A stretch of 64,000 bases of DNA from Collinsella aerofaciens (lineage in GTDB: Bacteria > Actinomycetota > Coriobacteriia > Coriobacteriales > Coriobacteriaceae): assembly GCF_015553355.1 (NCBI RefSeq), contig NZ_JADNGN010000008.1, positions 1-64,000 of the forward strand. Reading direction: 5' to 3'. Below, one piece after another: positions 25,567-33,966 of the stretch. Position numbers and translations under genes: made by a program. Each line of letters begins with the position of its first letter. Position 1 is the stretch's first letter. The notes beneath the pieces were generated by a model. That model saw only the letters and a list, made by a program, of their open reading frames with translations, made no database searches and had not been told where the DNA came from.

Positions 25567-26786
25567 GGGAAGACCACGCCGCGCCCCGGGCTGCCGGGGG
25601 AATCCTGCGCGCCCGTACGCATGGGGGCAGCTCGCAATCGCTCGGCATCGCTTGCGAAGGGGGCGCATCCGACCTCATTGACTTCTCGGTGAACGTGAAT
25701 CCGGCAGGCCCCTCACCGCGCGCCGTCGCCGCAGCTTGCAAGGCGCTTTCTCGAATCGACGCCTACCCCGATAGGGAAAGCCTCGCCCTCGTTCGTGCCC
25801 TAGCGCGCACCCAGGGCATTCCCGAAGATACTATCGTTTGCGGCGCGGGCGCGTCCGACATCATCTGGCGGTTCGCCGCGGCGGTGCACCCGAAACGCAT
25901 CGTCGTGTGCGCGCCGACGTTCTCTGAATATGCGGAGGCGGCATCGTACTACGGCGCATGCGTGCAGGAGTTCCCGCTCTCCGAAGCGGATGACTTCGAC
26001 GTGCCCGCCTCCTTCGCCCGCGCGATCGAGGGGCCGGGAGACGTGGCGTACCTCTGCAATCCGAACAACCCGACGGGGCGCCTCGTCGACCCCCGCGTGA
26101 TCGATGCCGTGGCATGCCGCTGCGAGCAGGTGGGCGCGCTGCTCGTCGTGGACGAGTGCTTCCTCGGATTTGCGCCCGACGCCCGCGAAAGGAGCGTGGC
26201 CGCACGCGCCGCGTGTTCGCGCCATGTGGCCGTGCTCTCCGCGTTCACCAAGCTCTACGGAATGGCGGGGTTGCGGTTGGGATATCTGATCAGCGGAAAC
26301 GCCCAACTCATCGAGGGGATTCGCCAGGCGGGGCAGGCGTGGCCCGTCTCCTCGGTCGCCGAGGCCGCGGGCATCGCCGCCCTGGAAGACGTCGAATACG
26401 TCTCTCGCACGCGCGATGTATTGGCGGGCGAGCGAGCGTGGCTTTCCCACGAGCTCTCCTCGCTCGGGCTTTCCGTCGTACCGTCGGATGCGAACTTCCT
26501 TTTAGTCCGCACGCCGGCGAAAGACATCCCCGAGCGCCTGTATAAACAGGGGGTTTTGGTCCGCACGTGCGACTCGTTTTCGGTACTGTCCCGTTTCTGG
26601 TGCCGCGTCGCGGTGCGCACGCGCAAGGAGAACGCCCGGCTTGCGATGGCGTTCAGCCGCGCGCTTCGGGCGGAAGGCGCATCGGGCGAAGGCGAACCCG
26701 ACGAACGGGGCGGCACTTCTTGCAGCGACGCTATGGCGGGCGCGGATGGCCGAGGCTCGGCGAAGGAGGTCGATACCCGTGGGTAG
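25563..26786 (+). CDS. cobD: L-threonine-O-3-phosphate decarboxylase
   Basis: PLP enzyme making (R)-1-amino-2-propanol phosphate for CbiB. 407 residues; a fold-type I aminotransferase: IDFSVNVNPAGPSP, CNPNNPTGRL, VVDECFLGFAPD, and the PLP lysine in FTKLYGMAGLRLGYL. The last 40 residues are Gly/Glu-rich and exceed the usual length. They end inside the cbiP start region, and the cbiP ribosome-binding site AAGGAGGT lies within this gene. Confidence 0.92.
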   Translation: MREDHAAPRAAGGILRARTHGGSSQSLGIACEGGASDLIDFSVNVNPAGPSPRAVAAACKALSRIDAYPDRESLALVRALARTQGIPEDTIVCGAGASDIIWRFAAAVHPKRIVVCAPTFSEYAEAASYYGACVQEFPLSEADDFDVPASFARAIEGPGDVAYLCNPNNPTGRLVDPRVIDAVACRCEQVGALLVVDECFLGFAPDARERSVAARAACSRHVAVLSAFTKLYGMAGLRLGYLISGNAQLIEGIRQAGQAWPVSSVAEAAGIAALEDVEYVSRTRDVLAGERAWLSHELSSLGLSVVPSDANFLLVRTPAKDIPERLYKQGVLVRTCDSFSVLSRFWCRVAVRTRKENARLAMAFSRALRAEGASGEGEPDERGGTSCSDAMAGADGRGSAKEVDTRG

Positions 26787-28278
26787 GGCGAAGTCCATCA
26801 TGATCCAGGGCACCATGTCGAACGCGGGGAAGAGCCTGCTTGCGGCGGGGCTGTGCCGTGTGCTTTCGCAGGACGGCCTGCGCGTGGCTCCCTTCAAGAG
26901 CCAGAACATGGCGCTCAACAGCGGTGTCACGGCCGATGGGCTCGAGATGGGGCGCGCCCAGATCATGCAGGCCGAGGCGTGCGGCATCGCGCCCGACGTG
27001 CGCATGAACCCCATCCTGCTCAAGCCCGAAAGCGACCAGCGAAGCCAGCTCATCGTGGCCGGCAAGGCGCAGGGAGCCTTCGCTGCGAGGGACTACTTCG
27101 CGCGAAAGAAGGCGCTCATGCCGCAGATTTTGGAGGCGTTCGATTCGCTCGCGGAGGAAAACGACGTCATCGTCATCGAGGGCGCCGGCAGCCCCGTCGA
27201 AATCAACCTTGCCGAAAACGACATCGTCAACATGGGGCTCGCGCGCGCCGCGTCCTCCCCCGTGCTGCTCGCGGGCGACATCGACCCAGGTGGGGTGTTT
27301 GCCCAGCTCTACGGCACGGTCGCGCTCCTTGCGCCCGAGGACCGCACGCTTTTGCGGGGGCTTGTGGTGAACAAGTTCCGCGGCGATGTGGAAATCCTGC
27401 GCCCGGGTTTGGCCCCGCTCGAGAAGATGTGCGGGGTTCCCGTCGTGGGGGTCGTGCCGTATCTTACGCTCGACCTGGACGACGAGGACTCGCTCGCGCC
27501 GCGCCTATCTGCCCGCGAGGCGCGCGGCGTCATCGACGTCGCCGTCGTGCGCCTTCCGCATCTGTCGAACTTCACCGACTTCGACCCGCTTTCGCGCGTG
27601 CCCGGCGTGGGCGTGCGCTACGTTTCCTCGACGACCGATCTGGGCCGGCCCGACCTGGTGGTGCTCCCCGGCTCGAAGACCACGCTCGACGACGCGCGCT
27701 GGCTTGCGGCTAGCGGCATCGGAGCCTGTGTACGCGCGCTTTCGGGCGCGGGCACGCCGGTGCTCGGCATATGTGGAGGCTACCAGCTTTTGGGAGACGA
27801 GCTTTCCGACCCGCACGGCAGGGAAGGCGCTGGCACCGCGCGCGGGCTCGGGCTCATCCCTGCAAGTACGGTGTTCAAGGAGGAAAAGCGCCTCGCCCAG
27901 TCGGAGCTTCGCATCACGGGCGCCCAAGGCGCGTTCTCGGTGTGGAACGGCATGACGGCTCGCGGGTACGAGATTCACGACGGCGAAACGACCGTCTCCT
28001 GCGCCCCTGCGGGCGCGATTGGCGGCAAACCAGAAGGCGCGGCCTGCGGAAACGTGTTCGGAACCTATCTCCACGGCCTGTTCGACGAACCGGGGGTGGC
28101 GCTCGCCCTCGCGCGCTCGCTTGCGCGCATGCGCGGCCTGCCCGAGAGCGTCGTGGGTGCTGCGGGCGCGACGTCCGCGGCCGATCACCGTGCGCGCGAG
28201 TTCGACCGCCTGGCCGACGGCGTGCGCGGGGCGCTCGACATGGAGTATGTCTACCGCATTATCGAGGAGGGCGTATGA
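26779..28278 (+). CDS. cbiP: cobyric acid synthase
   Basis: Amidates carboxylates b, d, e and g of adenosylcobyrinate diamide. 499 residues. It has an N-terminal DTBS-like domain with IMIQGTMSNAGKSLLAAGLC and PFKSQNMALNS, then IVIEGAGSPVEINL. The C-terminal amidotransferase has its cysteine in VLGICGGYQLLG and GYEIHDG / FGTYLHGLFD. GTG 26779 is chosen because AAGGAGGT lies 8 bases upstream; it overlaps the end of cobD. Confidence 0.95.
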   Translation: MGRAKSIMIQGTMSNAGKSLLAAGLCRVLSQDGLRVAPFKSQNMALNSGVTADGLEMGRAQIMQAEACGIAPDVRMNPILLKPESDQRSQLIVAGKAQGAFAARDYFARKKALMPQILEAFDSLAEENDVIVIEGAGSPVEINLAENDIVNMGLARAASSPVLLAGDIDPGGVFAQLYGTVALLAPEDRTLLRGLVVNKFRGDVEILRPGLAPLEKMCGVPVVGVVPYLTLDLDDEDSLAPRLSAREARGVIDVAVVRLPHLSNFTDFDPLSRVPGVGVRYVSSTTDLGRPDLVVLPGSKTTLDDARWLAASGIGACVRALSGAGTPVLGICGGYQLLGDELSDPHGREGAGTARGLGLIPASTVFKEEKRLAQSELRITGAQGAFSVWNGMTARGYEIHDGETTVSCAPAGAIGGKPEGAACGNVFGTYLHGLFDEPGVALALARSLARMRGLPESVVGAAGATSAADHRAREFDRLADGVRGALDMEYVYRIIEEGV

Positions 28279-28790
28279 TCCACGTGTATCATGGCGACGG
28301 CAAAGGCAAGACCACGGCGGCGATGGGCCTCGCCCTTCGCATGCTCGCCGCAGGCCGCCGCGTCGTCGTCGTGCAGTTCCTGAAAGACGGCGAAAGCGGG
28401 GAGGCGCGCCTGCTCGGCGAGCATTTTGGCGTGCCCGTGTTCGCGGGGAAGGTGTCGGACAAGTTCACCTGGTCGATGACGTCGGAAGAACTTGCTGCGA
28501 CGTGCGAGCTGCACAATGGGAACCTCGCTTCCGCGCTCGCCGAGTTCGAGGGCGCGCAGGAGGGGCTGCTCGTTCTCGACGAGGCGCTCGACGCGCTTTC
28601 GAAGGGGCTTGTCGACGAGTCGCTCGTGGACCGCGCGCTCGATATGTCCGCGCGCGGCGTCGAAGTAGCGCTCACCGGGCGCGCGCCTTCCCGCAAGATC
28701 GTGGAGAAGGCCGACTACATAACCGAGATGCGGTGCGAGAAACACCCCTACGAGCAGGGGATATGTGCAAGGGAAGGAGTGGAGTACTAG
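28275..28790 (+). CDS. btuR: cob(I)alamin / corrinoid adenosyltransferase
   Basis: Transfers the adenosyl group of ATP to Co(I) corrinoids. 171 residues of the CobA/CobO/BtuR type: P-loop HGDGKGKTTAAMGLALR at the N-terminus, VVQFLKDGESGE, LLVLDEALDAL, and ALTGRAPSRKIVEKADYITEM. ATG 28275 overlaps the cbiP stop; TAG abuts the cbiC ATG. Confidence 0.95.
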   Translation: MIHVYHGDGKGKTTAAMGLALRMLAAGRRVVVVQFLKDGESGEARLLGEHFGVPVFAGKVSDKFTWSMTSEELAATCELHNGNLASALAEFEGAQEGLLVLDEALDALSKGLVDESLVDRALDMSARGVEVALTGRAPSRKIVEKADYITEMRCEKHPYEQGICAREGVEY

Positions 28791-29432
28791 ATGGATTCCA
28801 AGGAGATGGCGCCCGGCGACATCGAGCGGCGCAGCTTCGAGATCATCACCGAAGAGCTCGGCGGCCGCACGTTCCCGCCGCTCGAAGAGCCCGTCGTGAA
28901 GCGCGTTATCCACACCACTGCCGACTTCACGTACGCCGATTCCCTCGTGTTCACCCATGACGCCGCGCACTGTGCGCTCGACGCACTGCGCGCAGGGGCC
29001 ACGGTGCTCACTGACACGAACATGGCGCTTGCAGGCATAAGCAAGCCCGCGCTCGCGAAGCTCGGCTGCAAGACCGTGTGCTACATGGCCGACCCTGATG
29101 TCGCCGCGGCTGCGCGCGCCGCGGGCACGACTCGCGCCGTTGCGAGCATGGACAAAGCTTGCGGCATCGAGGGTCCGCTCATCGTGGCCGTCGGTAACGC
29201 TCCCACAGCACTTCTGCGCCTCGCCGAGCTCATGGACGCGGGGAAGATCGCGCCCGCGCTCGTCGTTGGGGTGCCGGTCGGGTTTGTGAACGTGGTCGAG
29301 GCGAAAGAGGAGCTACTCGTGCGACGCGTGCCGGCCATCGTCGCGAGGGGTCGCAAGGGCGGCTCGACCGTGGCGGCCGCCATTATGAACGCGCTGCTCT
29401 ACCAGATCACGCGCCCAGGCGGCCCGAAGTGA
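28791..29432 (+). CDS. cbiC: cobalt-precorrin-8 methylmutase
   Basis: Moves the methyl group from C11 to C12, forming cobyrinate. 213 residues: RRSFEIITEEL, then VVKRVIHTTADFTYADSL with the catalytic His, DTNMALAGISKPAL, and VGNAPTALLRLAELM and VGVPVGFVNVVEAKE at the C-terminus. ATG 28791 immediately follows the btuR stop, and the TGA overlaps the cbiJ GTG. Confidence 0.95.
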   Translation: MDSKEMAPGDIERRSFEIITEELGGRTFPPLEEPVVKRVIHTTADFTYADSLVFTHDAAHCALDALRAGATVLTDTNMALAGISKPALAKLGCKTVCYMADPDVAAAARAAGTTRAVASMDKACGIEGPLIVAVGNAPTALLRLAELMDAGKIAPALVVGVPVGFVNVVEAKEELLVRRVPAIVARGRKGGSTVAAAIMNALLYQITRPGGPK

Positions 29433-30202
29433 CGGCGCCCGCATCCGCGCCGGCGCTGCGCATCTTCGCCGGCACCACCGAGGGCCGCCTTCTGTGCGAA
29501 TGGGCGAGCGGGGCGGGCATCCCTGCCCGTGCTTACGCGGCAACCGAGTACGGAGGCGAGCTTTTGGGCGAGCTTCCGGGCATCGAGGTACATGCGGGCA
29601 GGCTCGACGAGGCCGACATGGAGCGCGAGCTTTCCGGCGTGCGCATCGTCGTCGACGCCACGCACCCCTTCGCTACGCTCGCAAGCGGCAACATCCGAGC
29701 CGCTTCGCTCGCCGTGGGTGCACGATGCCTGCGCCTTGCGCGTCCGGTCGAGGCGCTGCCCAAAGGCGTCGTCTCGGTCACGTCGATCGCCTGCGCGGCG
29801 CGCTTTCTCTCCGAGAACCCGGGTCGCGCGCTTCTCACGACGGGGAGCAAGGAGCTTGCTCCCTACACGCGCGTCGCCGATTACGCGGAGCGCTTCTTCG
29901 TGCGTGTGCTCCCGCTGCCCGGTGCTATAACGAAGTGCATCGACGCGGGGTTTTCGCCATCGCACATCATCGGCATGCAGGGGCCCTTCACCCGCGAGCT
30001 CAACGAGGCGATGCTTCGGCAGGTGGGCGCCCAGTGGCTTGTGACCAAGGACTCGGGAACCGTAGGCGGCACGGCCGAGAAGATTGCCTCCGCGCGCGAC
30101 GTGGGAGCGCGCTGTATCGTGGTCGCCCGTCCCGCCGAGGGAGGCGGGGCCCTTTCGCTTATGGAAGTGGAAGACGCGCTCTTACGGGAGTTCGCGCGCT
30201 AG
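29429..30202 (+). CDS. cbiJ: cobalt-precorrin-6A reductase
   Basis: Reduces cobalt-precorrin-6A. 257 residues: LRIFAGTTEGRLLCEWA at the N-terminus, VVDATHPFATLASGNIR, LLTTGSKELAPYT, and VTKDSGTVGGTAEKIASARDVGAR at the C-terminus, all CobK/CbiJ features. GTG 29429 overlaps the cbiC stop. It is the last gene of the operon; after it come an insertion-sequence remnant and an inverted repeat. Confidence 0.93.
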   Translation: MTAPASAPALRIFAGTTEGRLLCEWASGAGIPARAYAATEYGGELLGELPGIEVHAGRLDEADMERELSGVRIVVDATHPFATLASGNIRAASLAVGARCLRLARPVEALPKGVVSVTSIACAARFLSENPGRALLTTGSKELAPYTRVADYAERFFVRVLPLPGAITKCIDAGFSPSHIIGMQGPFTRELNEAMLRQVGAQWLVTKDSGTVGGTAEKIASARDVGARCIVVARPAEGGGALSLMEVEDALLREFAR

Positions 30203-30251
30203 GCGCTCGCCGCGCCTGCGCGCCCTCCCGCCCGCGAAGAGGAGCGCCCCG

Positions 30252-30323
30252 AGCAAGCTCGACCCGTACAAGCCCGTCATCCGCCAATAGCTCGAGGACG
30301 ACGCCCGGAACTGGCGCAAGCAG
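30252..30323 (+). pseudogene. remnant of an IS21-family transposase (IstA)
   Basis: Plus-strand reading gives SKLDPYKPVIRQ, a TAG stop, then LEDDARNWRKQ. This is the segment of IS21-type IstA that usually reads LDPYKPxIxxWLEEDxxxxRKQRHTA; TGG to TAG is a single change. Both sides of the fragment have lost homology. It forms the right edge of the cobalamin island. Family identification is from motif memory. Confidence 0.65.
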
Positions 30324-30328
30324 CCCTT

Positions 30329-30405
30329 CAATAAGTTGCGGTGAAATAGTGTCTGTTTTTGAAGCTAGATAGCATATCCAGTCCCTAATTCACCGCAACT
30401 TGTTG
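30329..30405. repeat. imperfect inverted repeat between convergent genes
   Basis: Arms of about 27 bases, 30329-30355 and 30379-30405, share a perfect 13-base core (AAGTTGCGGTGAA with its complement) and differ at about five other positions; the loop is 23 bases. The right arm carries the word GGGAC in its reverse complement. It separates cbiJ from the convergent permease gene and may end both transcripts. Confidence 0.75.
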
Positions 30406-30413
30406 GTGGTGGC

Positions 30414-31628
30414 TTACTGGTAGCGTAGGCACTCCACCGGGTCGAGCTTTGCCGCGCGGCGAGCGGGATAGAAGCCAAAGATTACGCCGATGCCGACCGA
30501 TACGGCAAACGCGATCAACACTGTCGTAATGGAGAAGCTTGGCGTGATCATCCCGGTAGCTCCAAACTCGCTCATGATGCCCGAGCTTGCGGCAAAGAAC
30601 GTGAGTCCCCATGCCAGCAGATAGCCAATCAGGACACCCAACAGTCCGCCGGTGACGCACAGCGCCGAGGACTCGGCCAAAAACTGCGCGGTGATATCGC
30701 GACGACTGGCGCCCAGAGCGCGGCGGATGCCGATCTCGCGAATGCGCTCAGTAACGTTGGTGAGCATCATATTCATAATGCCGATACCGCCGACAAGCAG
30801 CGAGATGCTGGCGACAGCACCCATGATAAGCGAGAACGCGCCCATAAAGGAGTTGAGCGCATCGATGGCGCTTTTCATGGAGGTCGCCGATACGCTGTCG
30901 TACTCATCATCCTCCGCGATGCCCTTCATCGCGCGCACCTTGGACTCGATGGTCTTACAAAGCTCATCCATGTCCGTGCCCTCGGCGGCGAGTGCCGTCA
31001 CGCTGGGGAATGAAGGATTCTCGTCGCCAAACAGCCCGGAGATGGTTTCGCGTGGCATATACAGCGTGAGCGAGCCCATGGAGTCGCTGCCACCATCTAT
31101 CACGCCTACAATCTGCACCTCGCCGTTGGACACCTTGATGGTTTTCCCCAGCGCATCCTGTTCGTTGCCGTAAAGCTGATCGGCGCCGTTGCGGCTGATG
31201 AGCGCCACGCGTGATCCTGATTGGGACTCGGCCTGGGAATAGGTGCGCCCCGCAACGAGCTTGCTGGCCCCCACGGCGTCGAGCATGTCGCTATCGACAC
31301 CCTGTGCCATGACGGTATAGCTTTTATCGCCGGTCTTATACTCGGTATACGCGCTGTCGACAATGCCGATCTGCTCTATCTGCGGCACCAGTTTTTGAAG
31401 CTTCTCGATGTCCGACTCGGTGAGTTCTTGCGACGAATAGATTTGCACCATGCGTGCCGCATTGAGGCCCAGACTGTTGACCAGGCTGTTTTGGATACCG
31501 CCGATGAGCGAAGTCATGGCGATAACCGAGGCGATGCCGATGACAATGCCCAGGATGGTGAGCAGGCTGCGCCCCTTGTTGGCTTCGAGCGAGTGAAGGG
31601 CTTCCTGGATGAGATCGCGGGCGCTCAT
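30414..31628 (-). CDS. MacB-type ABC transporter permease
   Basis: A 404-residue FtsX-domain permease of the MacB mechanotransmission type. One N-terminal helix (ILGIVIGIASVIAMTSL) precedes an extracellular domain of about 220 residues, and three C-terminal helices follow, with GGIGIMNMMLTNVTERIREIGIRRALGASRRDI and the closing YPARRAAKLDPVECLRYQ. It overlaps the ATPase gene by four bases. With the adaptor upstream it forms a three-part exporter, possibly of peptides, lipids or antibiotics; cargo is not evident. Confidence 0.92.
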   Translation of the reverse strand: MSARDLIQEALHSLEANKGRSLLTILGIVIGIASVIAMTSLIGGIQNSLVNSLGLNAARMVQIYSSQELTESDIEKLQKLVPQIEQIGIVDSAYTEYKTGDKSYTVMAQGVDSDMLDAVGASKLVAGRTYSQAESQSGSRVALISRNGADQLYGNEQDALGKTIKVSNGEVQIVGVIDGGSDSMGSLTLYMPRETISGLFGDENPSFPSVTALAAEGTDMDELCKTIESKVRAMKGIAEDDEYDSVSATSMKSAIDALNSFMGAFSLIMGAVASISLLVGGIGIMNMMLTNVTERIREIGIRRALGASRRDITAQFLAESSALCVTGGLLGVLIGYLLAWGLTFFAASSGIMSEFGATGMITPSFSITTVLIAFAVSVGIGVIFGFYPARRAAKLDPVECLRYQ

Positions 31629-32398
31629 GCCACCACTCCTTTCGGCGGGTTGGCGGAGACGGAAATCATGGGCAGGCTATCTACAGCGCTGCGTAGGGTC
31701 CGCGGTGCATGTGGAATATACGCGCCGTCGTGAATGCGACCGTCGCGGATGGTCACGGCACGGTCGGCCTCGGCGGCGATGCCGGGGTCATGTGTGATAA
31801 GCACGATGGTTTTGCCGCGCTTCTGGAGCTTATGGAAGGTCTCCATCACAAGCGCTCCGGTAGCGGAGTCCAGGTTTCCCGTCGGCTCGTCGGCCAGAAT
31901 GATGGGCGGGTCATTGACGAGGGCGCGCGCGATTGCGACGCGCTGCATCTGGCCGCCCGAGAGCTCGGATATGCGGTGGTCCCAGTGGTCGACGGGCAGC
32001 GTGACAGCCTGCAGCGCGTGAACGGCGCGCATTTCGCGCTGGTTACGGGGCACATTGGTGTAGGCCAGCGGCAGCATCACGTTTTCGATAACCGACAGGC
32101 GCGGCAGCAGGTTGAAGCTCTGAAAGACAAAGCCAATACTCAGGGCGCGGACTTCGGTGAGCTCGTCATCATCGAGCTCGGCCACGTTGAGCCCTTGCAG
32201 GTAATAGTCGCCTGCCGTCGGCTTATCCAGGCAGCCTAGGATGTTCATGAGCGTTGATTTGCCCGAGCCCGAGGGGCCAGTGATAGCGACGAATTCGCCG
32301 GGATTTACCGCCAGGCTCACGTTGTGCAGGATGTGGGCGCACCCCGCCTCGCTCTCAAAGATGCGGTGCACGTTGCGGATGTCGATAACGGGACGCAT
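31625..32398 (-). CDS. MacB/LolD-type ABC transporter ATPase
   Basis: 257 residues with all ATPase motifs: Walker [17 protein letters not shown]-loop in [21 protein letters not shown], signature [16 protein letters not shown], Walker [13 protein letters not shown] and switch ITHDPGIA. The last 35 residues extend beyond the usual domain. It is the middle gene of the adaptor-ATPase-permease unit and overlaps both neighbours by one and four bases. Confidence 0.94.
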   Translation of the reverse strand: MRPVIDIRNVHRIFESEAGCAHILHNVSLAVNPGEFVAITGPSGSGKSTLMNILGCLDKPTAGDYYLQGLNVAELDDDELTEVRALSIGFVFQSFNLLPRLSVIENVMLPLAYTNVPRNQREMRAVHALQAVTLPVDHWDHRISELSGGQMQRVAIARALVNDPPIILADEPTGNLDSATGALVMETFHKLQKRGKTIVLITHDPGIAAEADRAVTIRDGRIHDGAYIPHAPRTLRSAVDSLPMISVSANPPKGVVA

Positions 32399-33834
32399 TA
32401 CATGCCCTCGTCGGCAGACATGCTGCCCGAATCCGCGCTGTAGCCGCCGTCAGCCGTTGCGTCCGCTCCGGTGTCCATGACGAGGGTGTCGCCATCGCGC
32501 AGCTTGGTAACCGGCACGTTGGGGTTGATCTCGTTGCCCTGGTCGTCGCGCTTGACCTGTGTCTTGCCGACTACGGCTTCGTTGTCGTTTTGCGTCACGA
32601 CGGTCACCTTCACGCGACGGGTATGCTTGCCCTCGTCATCAGTCGCCACGTTGACGTAATAGTGTTCGCCGTCTTCGGTCATGAGCGCCATCGTCGGCAC
32701 CATCACCACGTCGTCGAGCTGCTCGGTCACCACCGATACCTCGGCCGTCATGCCCGGCTTCAGGCGCGCTTCGGGCGCCTCGATGAGAATGTCGACGTTA
32801 AAGGTTACGCTGCCGCCGCCACCGTTGGCGGCGTCGGTGTTTGCCACCGACGCGATAGCCGTGACGGTGCCCTGGCTCACGATATCGGGAAACGCGGGAT
32901 ACGTGACGTTGGCGCTCTGCCCAACGGCGATCTTGGCGATGTCCTTTTCGCCCACCTGCACGGTCACCTTCATCTTAGATAGGTCGGCGATCTGCATGCA
33001 CTGCTTGCCGCCGCTCGTATCGCTTTCGCCCATGATCATGCCGCCTGTTACCGTGGCGCCCACCTTGGCGTTGAGCTCCACGATGCTGCCCGAGCTCGGA
33101 GCCGTAACCGTACGGCTAGCGGCCTTGGCGTTCGCCTGTTCGAGGTTTGCCTGGGCCGAAGCGAGGCTGCGCTGCGCGGCCGATACGGCGTTCGTGTCCG
33201 CTGATGCCGCGGAGACACCAGCCGCTGCGGAAGCTCCATCGGCGTCCGTCGTTGGGGTGGCCTGCGCGGCAGCTGCGGCTTTCTGCGCGTTGGCGAGGTC
33301 TTCCTGGGCGGCTGCAACTGCACGCTGCGCCTCGGCAACGTTGCGATCGAGCTCGTCGTTTTTAATGGTCATAAGCACGTCGCCCTCGTTGACGGATTGG
33401 CCTGCCTGCACGTTGATCGAATCGACCGTACCGTCGACAGAAGGGGAGACCACTGAGGACGAAATGGGTTTGAGCTGGCCTTTCGCCTCGACCGTTGTGG
33501 TAAACGTGCCCTCGGTCACCATGTCGGTCACAGGCCCGCTAGCGCCCTGTGGCTGCGCATTGATAACCAGGGTTGCGACAATGGAAATGAGCACGATGGC
33601 ACCTATGACGCCGGCGGCAATACCGCGTCGAATCAGCTTTTTGCGTCGACGTTCGGCACGTTTTGCCTTGAGCTTGGCATACGCCTCTTCATCGGAAATC
33701 TCGGCCGTATCGTTCGTGCGTTCGCTCTGCTTGTCGGCATGTACGTTTGTAATCAGAGGAATCGTTTCGGTGGCACCTTCGGGCGTGCGCTCGGTATCAT
33801 CTGGGCCCGGGGTGATTGTGGGGACATTCGGCAT
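32398..33834 (-). CDS. membrane-fusion/adaptor protein of the MacAB-type exporter
   Basis: A 478-residue HlyD/MacA-like adaptor: a charged cytoplasmic N-terminus, one membrane segment (GVIGAIVLISIVATLVI at about 75-92), and a split biotinyl-lipoyl domain (VDSINVQAGQSVNEGDVL ... TAPSSGSIVEL). These flank an Ala/Gln-rich coiled coil, followed by a beta-barrel. The C-terminus is Ser/Asp/Gly-rich. ATG 33834 follows AAAGGAG; the frame upstream is intergenic. In a monoderm cell it would couple the permease to the outside face. Confidence 0.9.
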   Translation of the reverse strand: MPNVPTITPGPDDTERTPEGATETIPLITNVHADKQSERTNDTAEISDEEAYAKLKAKRAERRRKKLIRRGIAAGVIGAIVLISIVATLVINAQPQGASGPVTDMVTEGTFTTTVEAKGQLKPISSSVVSPSVDGTVDSINVQAGQSVNEGDVLMTIKNDELDRNVAEAQRAVAAAQEDLANAQKAAAAAQATPTTDADGASAAAGVSAASADTNAVSAAQRSLASAQANLEQANAKAASRTVTAPSSGSIVELNAKVGATVTGGMIMGESDTSGGKQCMQIADLSKMKVTVQVGEKDIAKIAVGQSANVTYPAFPDIVSQGTVTAIASVANTDAANGGGGSVTFNVDILIEAPEARLKPGMTAEVSVVTEQLDDVVMVPTMALMTEDGEHYYVNVATDDEGKHTRRVKVTVVTQNDNEAVVGKTQVKRDDQGNEINPNVPVTKLRDGDTLVMDTGADATADGGYSADSGSMSADEGM

Positions 33835-33868
33835 TGCGTCTCCTTTATAGAAAGAACCTCGATAATTA

Positions 33869-33898
33869 TATGCGCCCACCGGTTGGGGCGGGCGCATA
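33869..33898. terminator. hairpin between L,D-transpeptidase and exporter genes
   Basis: TATGCGCCC (33869-33877) pairs with GGGCGCATA (33890-33898). On the minus strand the stem is followed by an AT-rich but not T-rich stretch, so termination of the L,D-transpeptidase transcript is likely but partial. Confidence 0.5.
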
Positions 33899-33966
33899 GG
33901 ACGGTTTCTTTCGGAACTGTTAGATTGGTCGCTGCAGTTCCACGTTGTAGGAATGCGCGCGTTGCA

